A program made the position numbers and the translations under genes. From Myxacorys chilensis ATA2-1-KO14 (GTDB lineage Bacteria; Cyanobacteriota; Cyanobacteriia; Leptolyngbyales; Leptolyngbyaceae), in contig JAHHHP010000001.1 in the NCBI GenBank assembly GCA_019359275.1, positions 124,001 through 188,000 of the forward strand: 64,000 nucleotides of DNA, given 5' to 3'. The notes beneath the pieces were generated by a model that was not told where the DNA came from, did no database searches, and worked only from the letters and a program-made list of their open reading frames with translations. Below are positions 28,501 to 37,175 of the stretch, one piece after another. Positions within the stretch are counted from its first letter, which is position 1; every line of letters starts with the position of its first letter.

Positions 28501-31295
28501 GCGATGACTACAGCTTGTTTGATCTCTGGATGCTGTTCCAATAGGGTCTTAATCTCACCTAGCTCAATTCGGAAACCCCGAACTTTGACTTGATGATCAA
28601 TTCGTCCAATCACCTCGATCGTGCCATCGGATCGGTAACGACCCAGATCCCCTGTTTCGTAGAGACGAATTGATTTGGAGTTATCGATTTGGAAAGAGAT
28701 GAAGCGCTCAGCCGTCAAGTCTGGGCGATTTAAGTAGCCACGTGCTAAACCCTCCCCACCGATGTAAACCTCTCCAGGTACACCAACAGGAACAGGGTTA
28801 AAGATGTTTCTGCCGCGCTGGGAAGGCTGGTTCAAGATATAAATTTGAGTGTTGGCGATCGCTCGCCCCACAACCACTGAACCCTCTCCAGGCTCTACTG
28901 GATGAATGGCTGACCAGATCGTGGTTTCCGTTGGTCCATACATGTTCCAGAGAGACTGACATCTTTTGAGCAGTTGGTTTGCCAATTCTCTAGGTAGGGC
29001 TTCACCACCACACAGCAATTTCAGCCGTCGATCACCCTGCCATCCCGCCGCTAACAACAGTTGCCAAGTTGCTGGTGTCGCCTGCATAACAGTGACATTA
29101 GATTGCTGAAGAGTTCTAGAAAGTTGGGCTGCATTTGAGGCAACGTCACGGCTGACTAACACCACGCGAGCACCAACGATTAATGGAAGGTACAGTTCCA
29201 GCGCCGCAATGTCAAAGGAGATCGTCGTTACGGCAAGCAGCACATCATCAGCGGTTAAACCCGGTTCCTGACGCATGGAGTGCAAGAAATTTGTCAGTGC
29301 CCGATGTTCGATCTGCACACCTTTGGGTTTGCCAGTAGAGCCTGATGTGTAAATGGTGTAAGCCAGATGTTTGTCTGTAACACCACTATCCAGATTTTCC
29401 TGTGAAGCGATCGCAATCGTCTCCCAATCGGTATCTAAACAAACGACCTGCGCCACCTGGGGTTGAAGCTTCTCTAACAAGTTGTGTTGGGTCAAGAGAA
29501 CTGGAATGCGTGAGTCTTCCAGCATAAAGGTCAGTCTTGCTTGAGGATAGGATGGATCTAACGGCACATAAGCACCACCCGCCTTGAGAATGCCAAGCAA
29601 ACCAATCAGCATTTCAAGCGATCGCTCCACACAAATGCCCACCAAAACATCTGGAGCCACGCCTAACCTTTGCAAATAACGTGCAAGCTGATTCGCGCGT
29701 GTATTCAGTTCTCGGTAGGTGAGTTGTTGGTTTTCATACACAACGGCAATTGCCTCTGGTGATTTTGCCGCCTGTGCTTCAAACAAGTGATGCAAACATT
29801 GATTCGGTAGGTTCTTACTTGAAGGGGGATTCCACTCTATCAATTGTTGCTGTTCTAAGTTAGTTAGCAGAGGCAAAGTTGCGATCGCTCGATCAGGATC
29901 AGCAACAATTCCATCTAGCAAAGTGTGGAAATGTCCAACCATTCGCTGCACAGTATCAGCATCAAACAAGTCCTGGCTATACTCAAATGCGCCGCTCAAG
30001 CCTTCTGGTGATTCCCACAGATCTAGGGATAGATCAAACCGAGACGTAGTGCGCTCTAAGTCTTGGCTGCTTAACGTCAGTTCAGGCAGTTCCAGGGTAG
30101 GCATCTGAATGTTTCGCAGAGCAAACAACACCTGAAATAAAGGATTGCGGCTCAGGTCGCGATCGGGTTGCAGAATTTCGACGAGCTTCTCGAAGGGAAG
30201 ATCTTGATGGTTATAAGCAGCCAACGTCGCTGTCCGTACTCGTTGCAACAATTCGCGAAAGGTAGGATTGCAGGATAAATCTGACCTCAGGACTAAGGTG
30301 TTCGCGAACAATCCAATCAGGCTTTCAGTCTCGGCGCGGTTGCGGTTAGCGATCGCAGAACCCACAAGAATGTCTTCCTGCCCGGTGTAACGATAAAGCA
30401 GAACTTTGAAGGCAGCAAGAAGCGTCATAAATAACGTCGCTCCCTGTTGCTGACTGAGTTGCGTTAAAGCCGCAACCAAGGATTGTGGCAGGACAAAATT
30501 GACTACGCTACCCCGGTAGGTTTGCACAGCAGGTCGAGGTCGATCAGTCGGCAAACTCAGAATCGGAAGCTCTCCCGAAAGCTGCTGTTTCCAGTAGTCA
30601 AGCTGCGTTTCGAGTACTTCTCCTTGTAGCCACTGCTGCTGCCAAGCGGCAAAATCGGCGTACTGAATCGGTAATTCAGGCAAGGATGCAGGCTGTCTAG
30701 CCACGATCGCTTGATACAAAGATGCCAGTTCTTGCAGAAAGATTCCCATCGACCAACCATCGCAAATGATGTGGTGTAGGGTGAACAGCAAAACATAAGC
30801 GGAACTGCTCAGATGCAGTAATTGAACTCGTAGCAGCGGTCCTTGAGCGAGATCAAAGGGAGTTTGCGCTTCGGAGATCGCCAATCGCTGCACTTCTTGT
30901 TCAGGATCAAGGTGCGATCGTAAATCCGTAACTGGAATCGTTAATTTTAATGTTGGAGAAATGTTTTGAACAGGTTGTCCAGCAATTGTAATAAACGTTG
31001 TCCGTAATATTTCATGCCGTTGCACCAATACATTAAAACTTTGCTCCAATGCGGCGACATCTAACTTGCCTGTTAGTCGTACGATCGCTGGAACTTGGTA
31101 AATTGGATTGCCCGGATCAAGCTGATCAATGAACCACAAACGCTGCTGAGCAAACGACAACGGAAAGGTATTCGTTTCGCGGTTGAGTGGACGAATGAAA
31201 GCACCTAAATTATCTTTTTTCTGATTTAGCTTTTGCAACAATAATTCACGTTTAGCTGGAGATAGCCCAGCAATGCGATCGCTTAATTGACTCAT
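25539..31295 (-). CDS. NRPS C-A(Gly)-PCP-C fused to a TauD/SyrP-type hydroxylase
   Basis: 1918-aa protein. C1 spans about 43-480 (HHIICDGWS intact). A spans about 498-1000, with code D-I-L-Q-L-G-M-I-W matching glycine. PCP is ELGGHSL near 1045. C2 is about 1108-1540 (HHIISDRW, the usual DG being DR). A linker leads to a Fe(II)/2-oxoglutarate oxygenase domain (about 1598-1918) with the HxE facial triad in LFHNESSHMH, a distal His in LTAHGRNP and the downstream Arg in GARKIVV. C2 would join the peptidyl-Gly to the Asp of the next protein, and the oxygenase would beta-hydroxylate that Asp. Its ATG overlaps the previous stop by 4 bp. Confidence 0.92.
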   Translation of the reverse strand: MSQLSDRIAGLSPAKRELLLQKLNQKKDNLGAFIRPLNRETNTFPLSFAQQRLWFIDQLDPGNPIYQVPAIVRLTGKLDVAALEQSFNVLVQRHEILRTTFITIAGQPVQNISPTLKLTIPVTDLRSHLDPEQEVQRLAISEAQTPFDLAQGPLLRVQLLHLSSSAYVLLFTLHHIICDGWSMGIFLQELASLYQAIVARQPASLPELPIQYADFAAWQQQWLQGEVLETQLDYWKQQLSGELPILSLPTDRPRPAVQTYRGSVVNFVLPQSLVAALTQLSQQQGATLFMTLLAAFKVLLYRYTGQEDILVGSAIANRNRAETESLIGLFANTLVLRSDLSCNPTFRELLQRVRTATLAAYNHQDLPFEKLVEILQPDRDLSRNPLFQVLFALRNIQMPTLELPELTLSSQDLERTTSRFDLSLDLWESPEGLSGAFEYSQDLFDADTVQRMVGHFHTLLDGIVADPDRAIATLPLLTNLEQQQLIEWNPPSSKNLPNQCLHHLFEAQAAKSPEAIAVVYENQQLTYRELNTRANQLARYLQRLGVAPDVLVGICVERSLEMLIGLLGILKAGGAYVPLDPSYPQARLTFMLEDSRIPVLLTQHNLLEKLQPQVAQVVCLDTDWETIAIASQENLDSGVTDKHLAYTIYTSGSTGKPKGVQIEHRALTNFLHSMRQEPGLTADDVLLAVTTISFDIAALELYLPLIVGARVVLVSRDVASNAAQLSRTLQQSNVTVMQATPATWQLLLAAGWQGDRRLKLLCGGEALPRELANQLLKRCQSLWNMYGPTETTIWSAIHPVEPGEGSVVVGRAIANTQIYILNQPSQRGRNIFNPVPVGVPGEVYIGGEGLARGYLNRPDLTAERFISFQIDNSKSIRLYETGDLGRYRSDGTIEVIGRIDHQVKVRGFRIELGEIKTLLEQHPEIKQAVVIAREDNPGDQRLVAYVVLASAVGCQASSLIPNLRCFLKAKLPDYMVPAAFVLLDVLPLNANGKLDRRALPAPDISTELENNFVASRTAIEATIANIWREVLNLPQHPSVHANFFELGGHSLLATQVVSRLRTTFQVELPLRRLFEAPTIADLANALSGSAQSSEMPIERVSQQADLPLSFAQERLWFLDQLKPGDPAYNIPAAVRLQGVLNVAALEQSLNTIVQRHAVLRTSFVMRAGQPIQAIAETVSLQLPIVDLQNLEGTEQEQRIQQLAIQEAQTSFDLAQAPLLRVTLLQLSETEHVVLFTMHHIISDRWSIGVLIRELMTLYSAYCTDTPIALPELPIQYADFAVWQRQRLQGEVLEQQLNYWQQQLGGKLPVLRLQAAQSSQSVCSTSQSETHSFALSSTLSDALNRLSRETGTTLFMTLLAALKTLLYRHTEQEDVVVGTDVANRNRAETEALIGFFINILVMRTSLQGNPSFRELLDRVREVALGAYAHQDLPFSKLVEHLQPERHLNQTPLFQVLFVLQNAPMPALELPRLTLTPLEAENHASKFDLVLFMVETSEGLVGTWKYNPEFCDPSELGKANRASLTQFSKHFETLLNSIVAQPDARLNTLEMLTETEKIAKMTEQKQREAANRQKFKFVKPKAVSLPTTEFVKTGELQPGESLPLLVQPNLVQPNVEELDLVDWAKSNRAWIETQLFKHGGLLFRGFNTHRVQDFENFAQAICPELFGEYGDLPREGVGGKVYGSTPYPADKAILFHNESSHMHRYPLKIWFFCVQPAQQGGETPIVDCRKLYQLLNPKLREKFAQKQLMYVRNYTDGLDVSWQDFFHTTDHAVVEQYCRQHSIEFEWTDNGLRTREVRQAIAQHPKTGDWVFFNQIQLHHIAYLDRSVRDSLMALFGETNLPRHTYYGDGTPIEDSVIEEISALYQQAAIAFPWQAGDVLMLDNMLTAHGRNPYVGARKIVVAMGELISNPSIALSKTAV

Positions 31296-34200
31296 GACTG
31301 CACTCCTTCCAAAACAGTTTGGGCATCTTCCTCTGATAGTTCTTCTAGTTCTGCTAGCATTTGCGCCAGCATTGTCTCATCTGTTTGCTCTGCTAGCTTT
31401 TGAGCAATCACAACTGCTAAATTAGCTATTGTCATTGCCTCAAACAGGTGATGAAGAGGTAGTTCTATTTGAAAGACTTGCCGCAGACGGGAAACTACCT
31501 GAGTTGCCAGTAGCGAATGCCCACCTAACTCAAAAAAGTTGTCGTAAATACCAACCTGATCCAATTTCAGAACTTCTGCCCAAATATCAGCTAAGGTTTG
31601 CTCGATCGGATTGCGCGGAGCAACAAAATTTTCTAAAGCCGTGTGAGTAAAATCGGGAACTGGCAGTGCTTGACAATTGAGCTTACCATTTGCAGTTAAT
31701 GACAAGGTGTTCAGCATCACAAACGCAGATGGCATCATATACTCTGGCAGTTTCTCACTCAGCCAACGATGCAACTCGCATTTGTCTGATACTCCTAGCT
31801 CATGAGGCAGCACATAGGCCACTAAGCGCAACTCACCGAGCGTATCTTCTGTGGCGATAACCACTGCTTCTTTTACTGTCGAATGCTGCTTCAGTACGGC
31901 TTCAATTTCGCCAAGTTCAATCCGAAATCCCCGAATTTTTACCTGATGATCGACTCGCCCTAAGAATTCAATATTTCCATCGGGTAAGTAACGGGCTAAA
32001 TCTCCGGTTTTATAAAGACGCGCCTTTGTTTCAGCCATGAAGGGATGAGGAATGAATTTTTCTGCCGTCAAGTCCGGGCGATTCAGGTAACCTCGCGCTA
32101 GACTATTACCTCCGATGTATAGCTCTCCCACAGCACTGATCGGAACAGGCTGAAGATGGGCATCCAGGATGTAAATTTGGGTGTTAGCAATGGGACGACC
32201 CAAAGGAACGGTTTTAGAAATATAGGTGGGTGGTTCTGGTTTTACTTCGTAGGTCAGCACCCCGATCGTGGCTTCAGTCGGTCCGTAATGGTTAAAGATG
32301 CGGCAATCGGGCGCTAACTCCTGCACTGTCTTCACTAAGTCCCAACTCAATGCTTCGCCCCCTAAAATTAAGCGTTGACGCGCCAAAAATATTTTGGGAT
32401 TCGCATAGGTCAACAGAGCAGACAAATGAGAGGGTACGATCTTGAGACAATCAATGGAATAATTTTGGCAATACTGCGCTAGTGCTTCTGGATCAATCGA
32501 TCGTTGTTGAGAAATGATGTGTAAACAGCCTCCAGTACACAGCGCCGGAAAAATAGCTGTATTTCCCAAGTCGGCAGCAAACGTAGAAACCGTCGCGAAA
32601 TGAGCACCTTTGGGTAACGCTAGCTGGTGCGAAATTCCATCTAGATAGTTCAACAATTGTCGATGCTCGATCGCCACACCTTTAGGAGTACCCGTAGAAC
32701 CTGATGTGTAGATGACGTAAGCCAGGTTTTCCAGTGTGGTTTGACTACTACAATTTTGCGGACTCTCTTGAGTAATCAAGTCGAGATCACGATCAAGGTA
32801 AACAATCGGCTGTGCTAAGTCGTCAAAATGACTTGCCAGCGATTGTTGAGTCAGTAGCACAGTTGCTTTAGCATCCTGCAACATCTGTGTGAGCCGCTCT
32901 GTTGGCATTGCTGAATCAAGAGGTAGGTAAGCACCTCCAGCTTTGAGGATGCCAAGTAGTGCAACGATCGAATCGAGAGAGCGATCGCAGCAAATCCCAA
33001 CCACAACTTCTGAGTTCACACCAAGCTTCTGCAAATAGTGAGCAAGTTGATTGGCGCGGCAATTGAGTTCACGATAAGTGAGTTGTTGATCTTCAAAGAC
33101 AACAGCAATCTGATCAGGTGTTTGTTCTGCTTGTGCCTCAAATCGTTGATGCACACATTGGTGCTGCGGAAAATCAGCTTGAGTTTGATTGAATTCAACT
33201 AACAGTTGATGACGGTGACGATCGCTTAATAAATTTAACTGCGCGATCGGGCGTTGCGGATGTGTAATGGCACTTTCCAATAAAATAGCGAAATGCTCTG
33301 ATAAACGTTGGATATCAGCTTTATCAAGTGCATTAGCATCATAATGAAACGCCGCGTTTAACGAATGATTTTGTTGAGTGCAGAAGAGTTTTAATTTGAA
33401 TCGATCAATATAGCTGTACAGTTTTTGAATGGAAATTGCCAAATTATTTTGACAGGGTATTCTGGGTAATTCTTGGAACTCAAAACTAATCGGAAGAAAT
33501 TCTGTTTTTTGAGCATCTTCTGTTTGAGTTACATCTCTCCAATCAAAGTATTCTTGCCACTGCTCAGCGTCTTGGACAGATTGATTAGCCCGCTGTAATA
33601 CTTGGCTAAACTCTAGCTCATTCTCTAGCTCAATGGATAACGGAACCGTCTTCGATAACAGCCCAAATGCTGTTGTTAGTTCTTCATAATTTCTTCCGTT
33701 GACAGTAGTTCCAATAACAAGATGAAATTGGCGATTAAATTGCCAAATTAGGATTTGCCAGCATGCTAGAAGAACTGTTGAAACTAGCACATTGTAAGAT
33801 TGTGACAGTGCTATGATTTTCTGCTCTAATGGTTTGCTAATTTCTAAACTCAAACATTGAGGATGAAATCCTTCTAAAACTACTCTTCGCTCTAAAGGCA
33901 ACTTTGAAAAACTTGAAGCATTGAGTTCTAGCTTTTGCCAAAATGCTTTTCCAGCTTGAATGTTGTTTGATTCTAATAATTCAGTTTGCCATTGGGCAAT
34001 ATCTGCGTATTGCAATGGTTCTTGCGTTGATTCTTCTCCCTGCAAGTAGGCTGAATAGACATCAGAAAATTCTTGCAACAAATTCATTAAAGTTGAACTA
34101 TCTGCATTCATTGCAGATAAATTAATCAACAAAAGATATTGAGTCGAAGACAACGTAATAAGAGATGCAAATACAATTGAGCCTTGCTCAAAATCAAAAG

Positions 34201-34549
34201 ACTGCTGACCTATCTCATGCCATTTCAATTTAAGCTGAGCAACTTGTTCAGAAGACGATAAATAGCTTAGGTTGTGTTCCGCGATCGTCAGCTGATTTGT
34301 ATCCTGGATGACTTGTAGCGGGATTGTCATTCCCGGTAGGCAAACAAATCGAGTACGTAGAATTTCATGACGATCAATCACGCTTTGAAAAGCTTGCCTG
34401 AACAGGTCTAAATTGAGGTTGCCCTCAATCATAATCGACCCTTGAACTCGATAAGGAAAAGTAGGATCAAGCTGCTGCGATCGCCACACCCATTTTTGCT
34501 GGGGAGAAAGTTGAAATCCCTCGCTCATTTCTGTCTGTAAATCTTTCAT
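31292..34549 (-). CDS. NRPS: interface-like C*-A(Asp)-PCP
   Basis: 1085-aa protein with the same build as the first three domains of the terminal NRPS. A condensation-like domain (about 13-440) has LSAMNADSST in place of HHxxxDG (about 145), so it is probably non-condensing. The A domain (about 466-970, YTSGSTG at 614) reads D-L-T-K-I-G-H-I-G, an aspartate code. The PCP is ELGGHSL near 1008. It should tether Asp for beta-hydroxylation by the neighbouring free-standing TauD protein, with peptide-bond formation supplied by the free-standing C protein upstream. The start is ATG 34549, or ATG 34528 seven codons on. It overlaps the next gene by ATGA. Confidence 0.9.
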   Translation of the reverse strand: MKDLQTEMSEGFQLSPQQKWVWRSQQLDPTFPYRVQGSIMIEGNLNLDLFRQAFQSVIDRHEILRTRFVCLPGMTIPLQVIQDTNQLTIAEHNLSYLSSSEQVAQLKLKWHEIGQQSFDFEQGSIVFASLITLSSTQYLLLINLSAMNADSSTLMNLLQEFSDVYSAYLQGEESTQEPLQYADIAQWQTELLESNNIQAGKAFWQKLELNASSFSKLPLERRVVLEGFHPQCLSLEISKPLEQKIIALSQSYNVLVSTVLLACWQILIWQFNRQFHLVIGTTVNGRNYEELTTAFGLLSKTVPLSIELENELEFSQVLQRANQSVQDAEQWQEYFDWRDVTQTEDAQKTEFLPISFEFQELPRIPCQNNLAISIQKLYSYIDRFKLKLFCTQQNHSLNAAFHYDANALDKADIQRLSEHFAILLESAITHPQRPIAQLNLLSDRHRHQLLVEFNQTQADFPQHQCVHQRFEAQAEQTPDQIAVVFEDQQLTYRELNCRANQLAHYLQKLGVNSEVVVGICCDRSLDSIVALLGILKAGGAYLPLDSAMPTERLTQMLQDAKATVLLTQQSLASHFDDLAQPIVYLDRDLDLITQESPQNCSSQTTLENLAYVIYTSGSTGTPKGVAIEHRQLLNYLDGISHQLALPKGAHFATVSTFAADLGNTAIFPALCTGGCLHIISQQRSIDPEALAQYCQNYSIDCLKIVPSHLSALLTYANPKIFLARQRLILGGEALSWDLVKTVQELAPDCRIFNHYGPTEATIGVLTYEVKPEPPTYISKTVPLGRPIANTQIYILDAHLQPVPISAVGELYIGGNSLARGYLNRPDLTAEKFIPHPFMAETKARLYKTGDLARYLPDGNIEFLGRVDHQVKIRGFRIELGEIEAVLKQHSTVKEAVVIATEDTLGELRLVAYVLPHELGVSDKCELHRWLSEKLPEYMMPSAFVMLNTLSLTANGKLNCQALPVPDFTHTALENFVAPRNPIEQTLADIWAEVLKLDQVGIYDNFFELGGHSLLATQVVSRLRQVFQIELPLHHLFEAMTIANLAVVIAQKLAEQTDETMLAQMLAELEELSEEDAQTVLEGVQS

Positions 34550-34555
34550 TGCTAA

Positions 34556-35605
34556 CTAAATCTCCTGCTGTGTAGATGCTTCCGCCATGCCCACGACAAC
34601 TTTGCGTGAACCTGAAAAAGAGGTGCGTCCATGACTAGACAATAGATTGTCAAGCAACAGCACATCTCCCTCTTGCCAAAGAAACAGGATAGTTTCTTGC
34701 TGATAAACCTGGCGAATCCTATCTAAAACCGAATCTTCGATCGAAGAACCATCACCGTAGTAAACATTACGAGGCAAATCTTCTGGTTTGAAAGTGGCTA
34801 AAAGTTCACCGCGAACGATAGGTTCTAGGCTAGAAATATGAAATAAATGAGCTTGATTAAACCACACTGTTTCTAACGTCTTAGGATGTTGAGCGATCGC
34901 TTGGCTAACTTGACGCGTTCTCAACCCATCATTCGCTTTCCACTCAAACTCTATTCCTGTTTGTCGGCAGTAGTTTTCTACTTCAGACTTATCTTGAGTA
35001 TTAAAAACAGTCTGCCAAGGTAGATCAATACCACCTCCATAATTCCGTACATACATCACTTTCTTTTGAATAAATGCTTCTCGAATTGTAGAATCAATTT
35101 TTTGAAAAATTTTTCGGCTATCAGCGATCGTTGTTTCTCCGCCCTGACTTGCTTTTTTCAAACAGCAGAAGGCAATTTTGAGTGGGTAAGTTCGTGTATA
35201 AGACATTTCATTGTGTAACGGAATAACCTGATCGGCTGGATATTCAGTTGAAGTGTAAATTTTGCCGCTTACTTGGCTGCGAGGAGTTGATTGGAAAGCA
35301 TAGGTCAGTAACTCTCCATAATTTGCTTGCATAAATTTCTCAAATTCCGCTACTTCCGTAACTTGAAATCCTCGAAATAGAATGCCTCCATGCTGCAATA
35401 ACTGAGTTTCGATCCAGGTCTGATGCTGTTGAGACCAAATTGTTAAATTGAGACCTTCGATTGTTGGCTCAACAATTAAAGGAAGCGTATTTTTTTTGTA
35501 GAAATAACTTGTTTTAATTAATGCCTTGGGTGAGAGACTAACAGCTTTACGGCTAGTAGCCCCTAACTTTTTTAGGCTAGAATTTTGAAATTTTGAAGTA
35601 GCCAT
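34556..35605 (-). CDS. free-standing TauD/SyrP-type Fe(II)/2-oxoglutarate oxygenase, probable aspartyl beta-hydroxylase
   Basis: 349-aa oxygenase homologous to the C-terminal domain of the Gly-activating NRPS. Metal ligands are visible as HxE in PLHNEMS (about 132) and the distal His in LLSSHGRTS (about 323), followed by the 2-oxoglutarate Arg in GSRKVVVG. Conserved shared stretches include YPLKIAFCC, QGGETTIADSRK, DGLRTRQVSQAIAQHPKT and NVYYGDGSSIEDSV. SyrP-like enzymes hydroxylate carrier-bound Asp; here the partner is the downstream I-A(Asp)-PCP protein. A start at 35635 would overlap the C-domain gene, but AGGA is well placed before ATG 35605. The N-terminal 40 residues are basic and may be a docking segment. 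Confidence 0.88.
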   Translation of the reverse strand: MATSKFQNSSLKKLGATSRKAVSLSPKALIKTSYFYKKNTLPLIVEPTIEGLNLTIWSQQHQTWIETQLLQHGGILFRGFQVTEVAEFEKFMQANYGELLTYAFQSTPRSQVSGKIYTSTEYPADQVIPLHNEMSYTRTYPLKIAFCCLKKASQGGETTIADSRKIFQKIDSTIREAFIQKKVMYVRNYGGGIDLPWQTVFNTQDKSEVENYCRQTGIEFEWKANDGLRTRQVSQAIAQHPKTLETVWFNQAHLFHISSLEPIVRGELLATFKPEDLPRNVYYGDGSSIEDSVLDRIRQVYQQETILFLWQEGDVLLLDNLLSSHGRTSFSGSRKVVVGMAEASTQQEI

Positions 35606-35618
35606 TGTTAGTCCTCGG

Positions 35619-37175
35619 TTAATCAGAAAATGCACGTTGTGCTTTTCGTCGAATGAGCTTGAGTTTGTTTAAACTTGCTGCTTTTAAGTCTTGTTCGGAC
35701 TGAAGCTGATACTGTTTTTCGGCTTCGGCAAACATTGTGGCTAGTTCACTTAGGCGAATATCAGGTTCAGCGACAATTTTGTTCAGGAAAGCTGTGAAAT
35801 GTTGGATCAGACGATCGCAGGTTACTGCATCAAATAAATCAGTTTTGTACTCCCATGTTCCCTGCAATCCAGATGGCGTTTCCCACAGGTGTAGGCTCAG
35901 GTCATGTCGAGTCATGCCACTCTCGATCTCCAGTGGACTGATAGAAAGTCCGGGTAACTCCAAGCTAGGCAATGGAGTATTGTGCAGAGCAAACCAAACC
36001 TGAAATAGTGGGTTGCAACTAAGACTTCGCTGAGGTTGTAATTCCTCCACTAACTTCTCAAACGGAACATCGGCATGAGCAAAGGCTTCCAAAGTAACCT
36101 GACGCGATCGCGCTAACACATCTTGGAAGCTAGAATCAGCATTGAGAGACGTTCTTAGCACTAGAGTATTCACAAAGCAGCCAATCAGGTTCTCTAATTC
36201 GGGTAGATTACGATTGGCGATCGGAGTTCCTACCAAAATATCGTTCTGTTGGGTATAGCAATACAACAAAGACTGAAATGCAGCTAGAAGCGTCATGAAC
36301 AGCGTAGCTTCTGCTTGTTGGCTTAGTGCTTTGAGAGCATCAGTTAAAGCAAGAGGCAGCAGAAACGATCGCTGTGTTCCCCGAAAGGTTGGTGGTGTCG
36401 ATCGAGGTCGATCGGTGGGTAATGGCGGAAGCAATGCTGCACCTGCTAACTGGTGTTTCCAATACTGTAACTGGCTCTCTAGCGTGGCAAGTTGCTCCGG
36501 TTGTTGTTGCCAAACCGCGAAATCGGCAAACTGAATCGATAAGTCTGTAAGAGAAGATAACCTGCCCTCACAAAATGCTGAGTAAAGCGTTGCGACTTCT
36601 TTCACCAGAACTGCGATCGACCAGCCATCTGAGATAATGTGATGCATCGTCAACAGGGCTATGGACTCAGTTTCGCTCAGTTGAAGCAACGTTACCCGAA
36701 GGAGCAGTTCTGTTGTTAGGTCAAAAGAATATTGCGCTGCTGAAATTGTCGATCGCTCCACTTCTGCTTGTCGAGCCGATTCCGGTAATTCCTGTAAATT
36801 CACAACAGATAGCGTGAAAGGAAGCGTAGGAGCAATGACCTGAACAGGTTCACTTATGGTTGCAAAAGTAGTGCGTAGTGCGTCATGCCGCCGTATAACT
36901 TCATCAACACTGCGTTCTAAAGCTGCTACATCTAAGCGTCCCTGAAGCCGCACCGCTGCTGAAATATTGTAAGAAGGATTGCCAGGAGCCAACTGATCGA
37001 GAAACCACAATCGTTGCTGAGCTAGCGAGAGCGGAGCAGGACTGGACTGAGTACGGCGCGAAATCGTTGTTGCTGTTTCAGAATTTGCTGCCTGTTGTCT
37101 TAGTGCTTGCAGCAGGAGTAATCGTTTTTGTGGCGAGAGTTGTTTAAGGCGTTCTGCGCGATTATTAGCGGTCAC
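35619..37175 (-). CDS. free-standing NRPS condensation domain
   Basis: 518-aa protein consisting of one LCL-type condensation domain: LSLAQQRLWFLDQLAPGNPSYN near 48, intact HHIISDGWS near 180 and the usual NPLFQVWFALHNT block near 390. No A or PCP domain is present. The N-terminal 45 residues look like the MSQLSDRI/AERLKQLSPQKRLLLL leader of other NRPS subunits in this cluster, and the C-terminal 40 residues are a charged helix, possibly a docking element. It replaces the C domain missing from the I-A(Asp)-PCP protein. It starts with GTG at 37175 behind GGAGGT, overlapping the decarboxylase stop by 11 bp, so translational coupling is likely. Confidence 0.88.
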   Translation of the reverse strand: MTANNRAERLKQLSPQKRLLLLQALRQQAANSETATTISRRTQSSPAPLSLAQQRLWFLDQLAPGNPSYNISAAVRLQGRLDVAALERSVDEVIRRHDALRTTFATISEPVQVIAPTLPFTLSVVNLQELPESARQAEVERSTISAAQYSFDLTTELLLRVTLLQLSETESIALLTMHHIISDGWSIAVLVKEVATLYSAFCEGRLSSLTDLSIQFADFAVWQQQPEQLATLESQLQYWKHQLAGAALLPPLPTDRPRSTPPTFRGTQRSFLLPLALTDALKALSQQAEATLFMTLLAAFQSLLYCYTQQNDILVGTPIANRNLPELENLIGCFVNTLVLRTSLNADSSFQDVLARSRQVTLEAFAHADVPFEKLVEELQPQRSLSCNPLFQVWFALHNTPLPSLELPGLSISPLEIESGMTRHDLSLHLWETPSGLQGTWEYKTDLFDAVTCDRLIQHFTAFLNKIVAEPDIRLSELATMFAEAEKQYQLQSEQDLKAASLNKLKLIRRKAQRAFSD

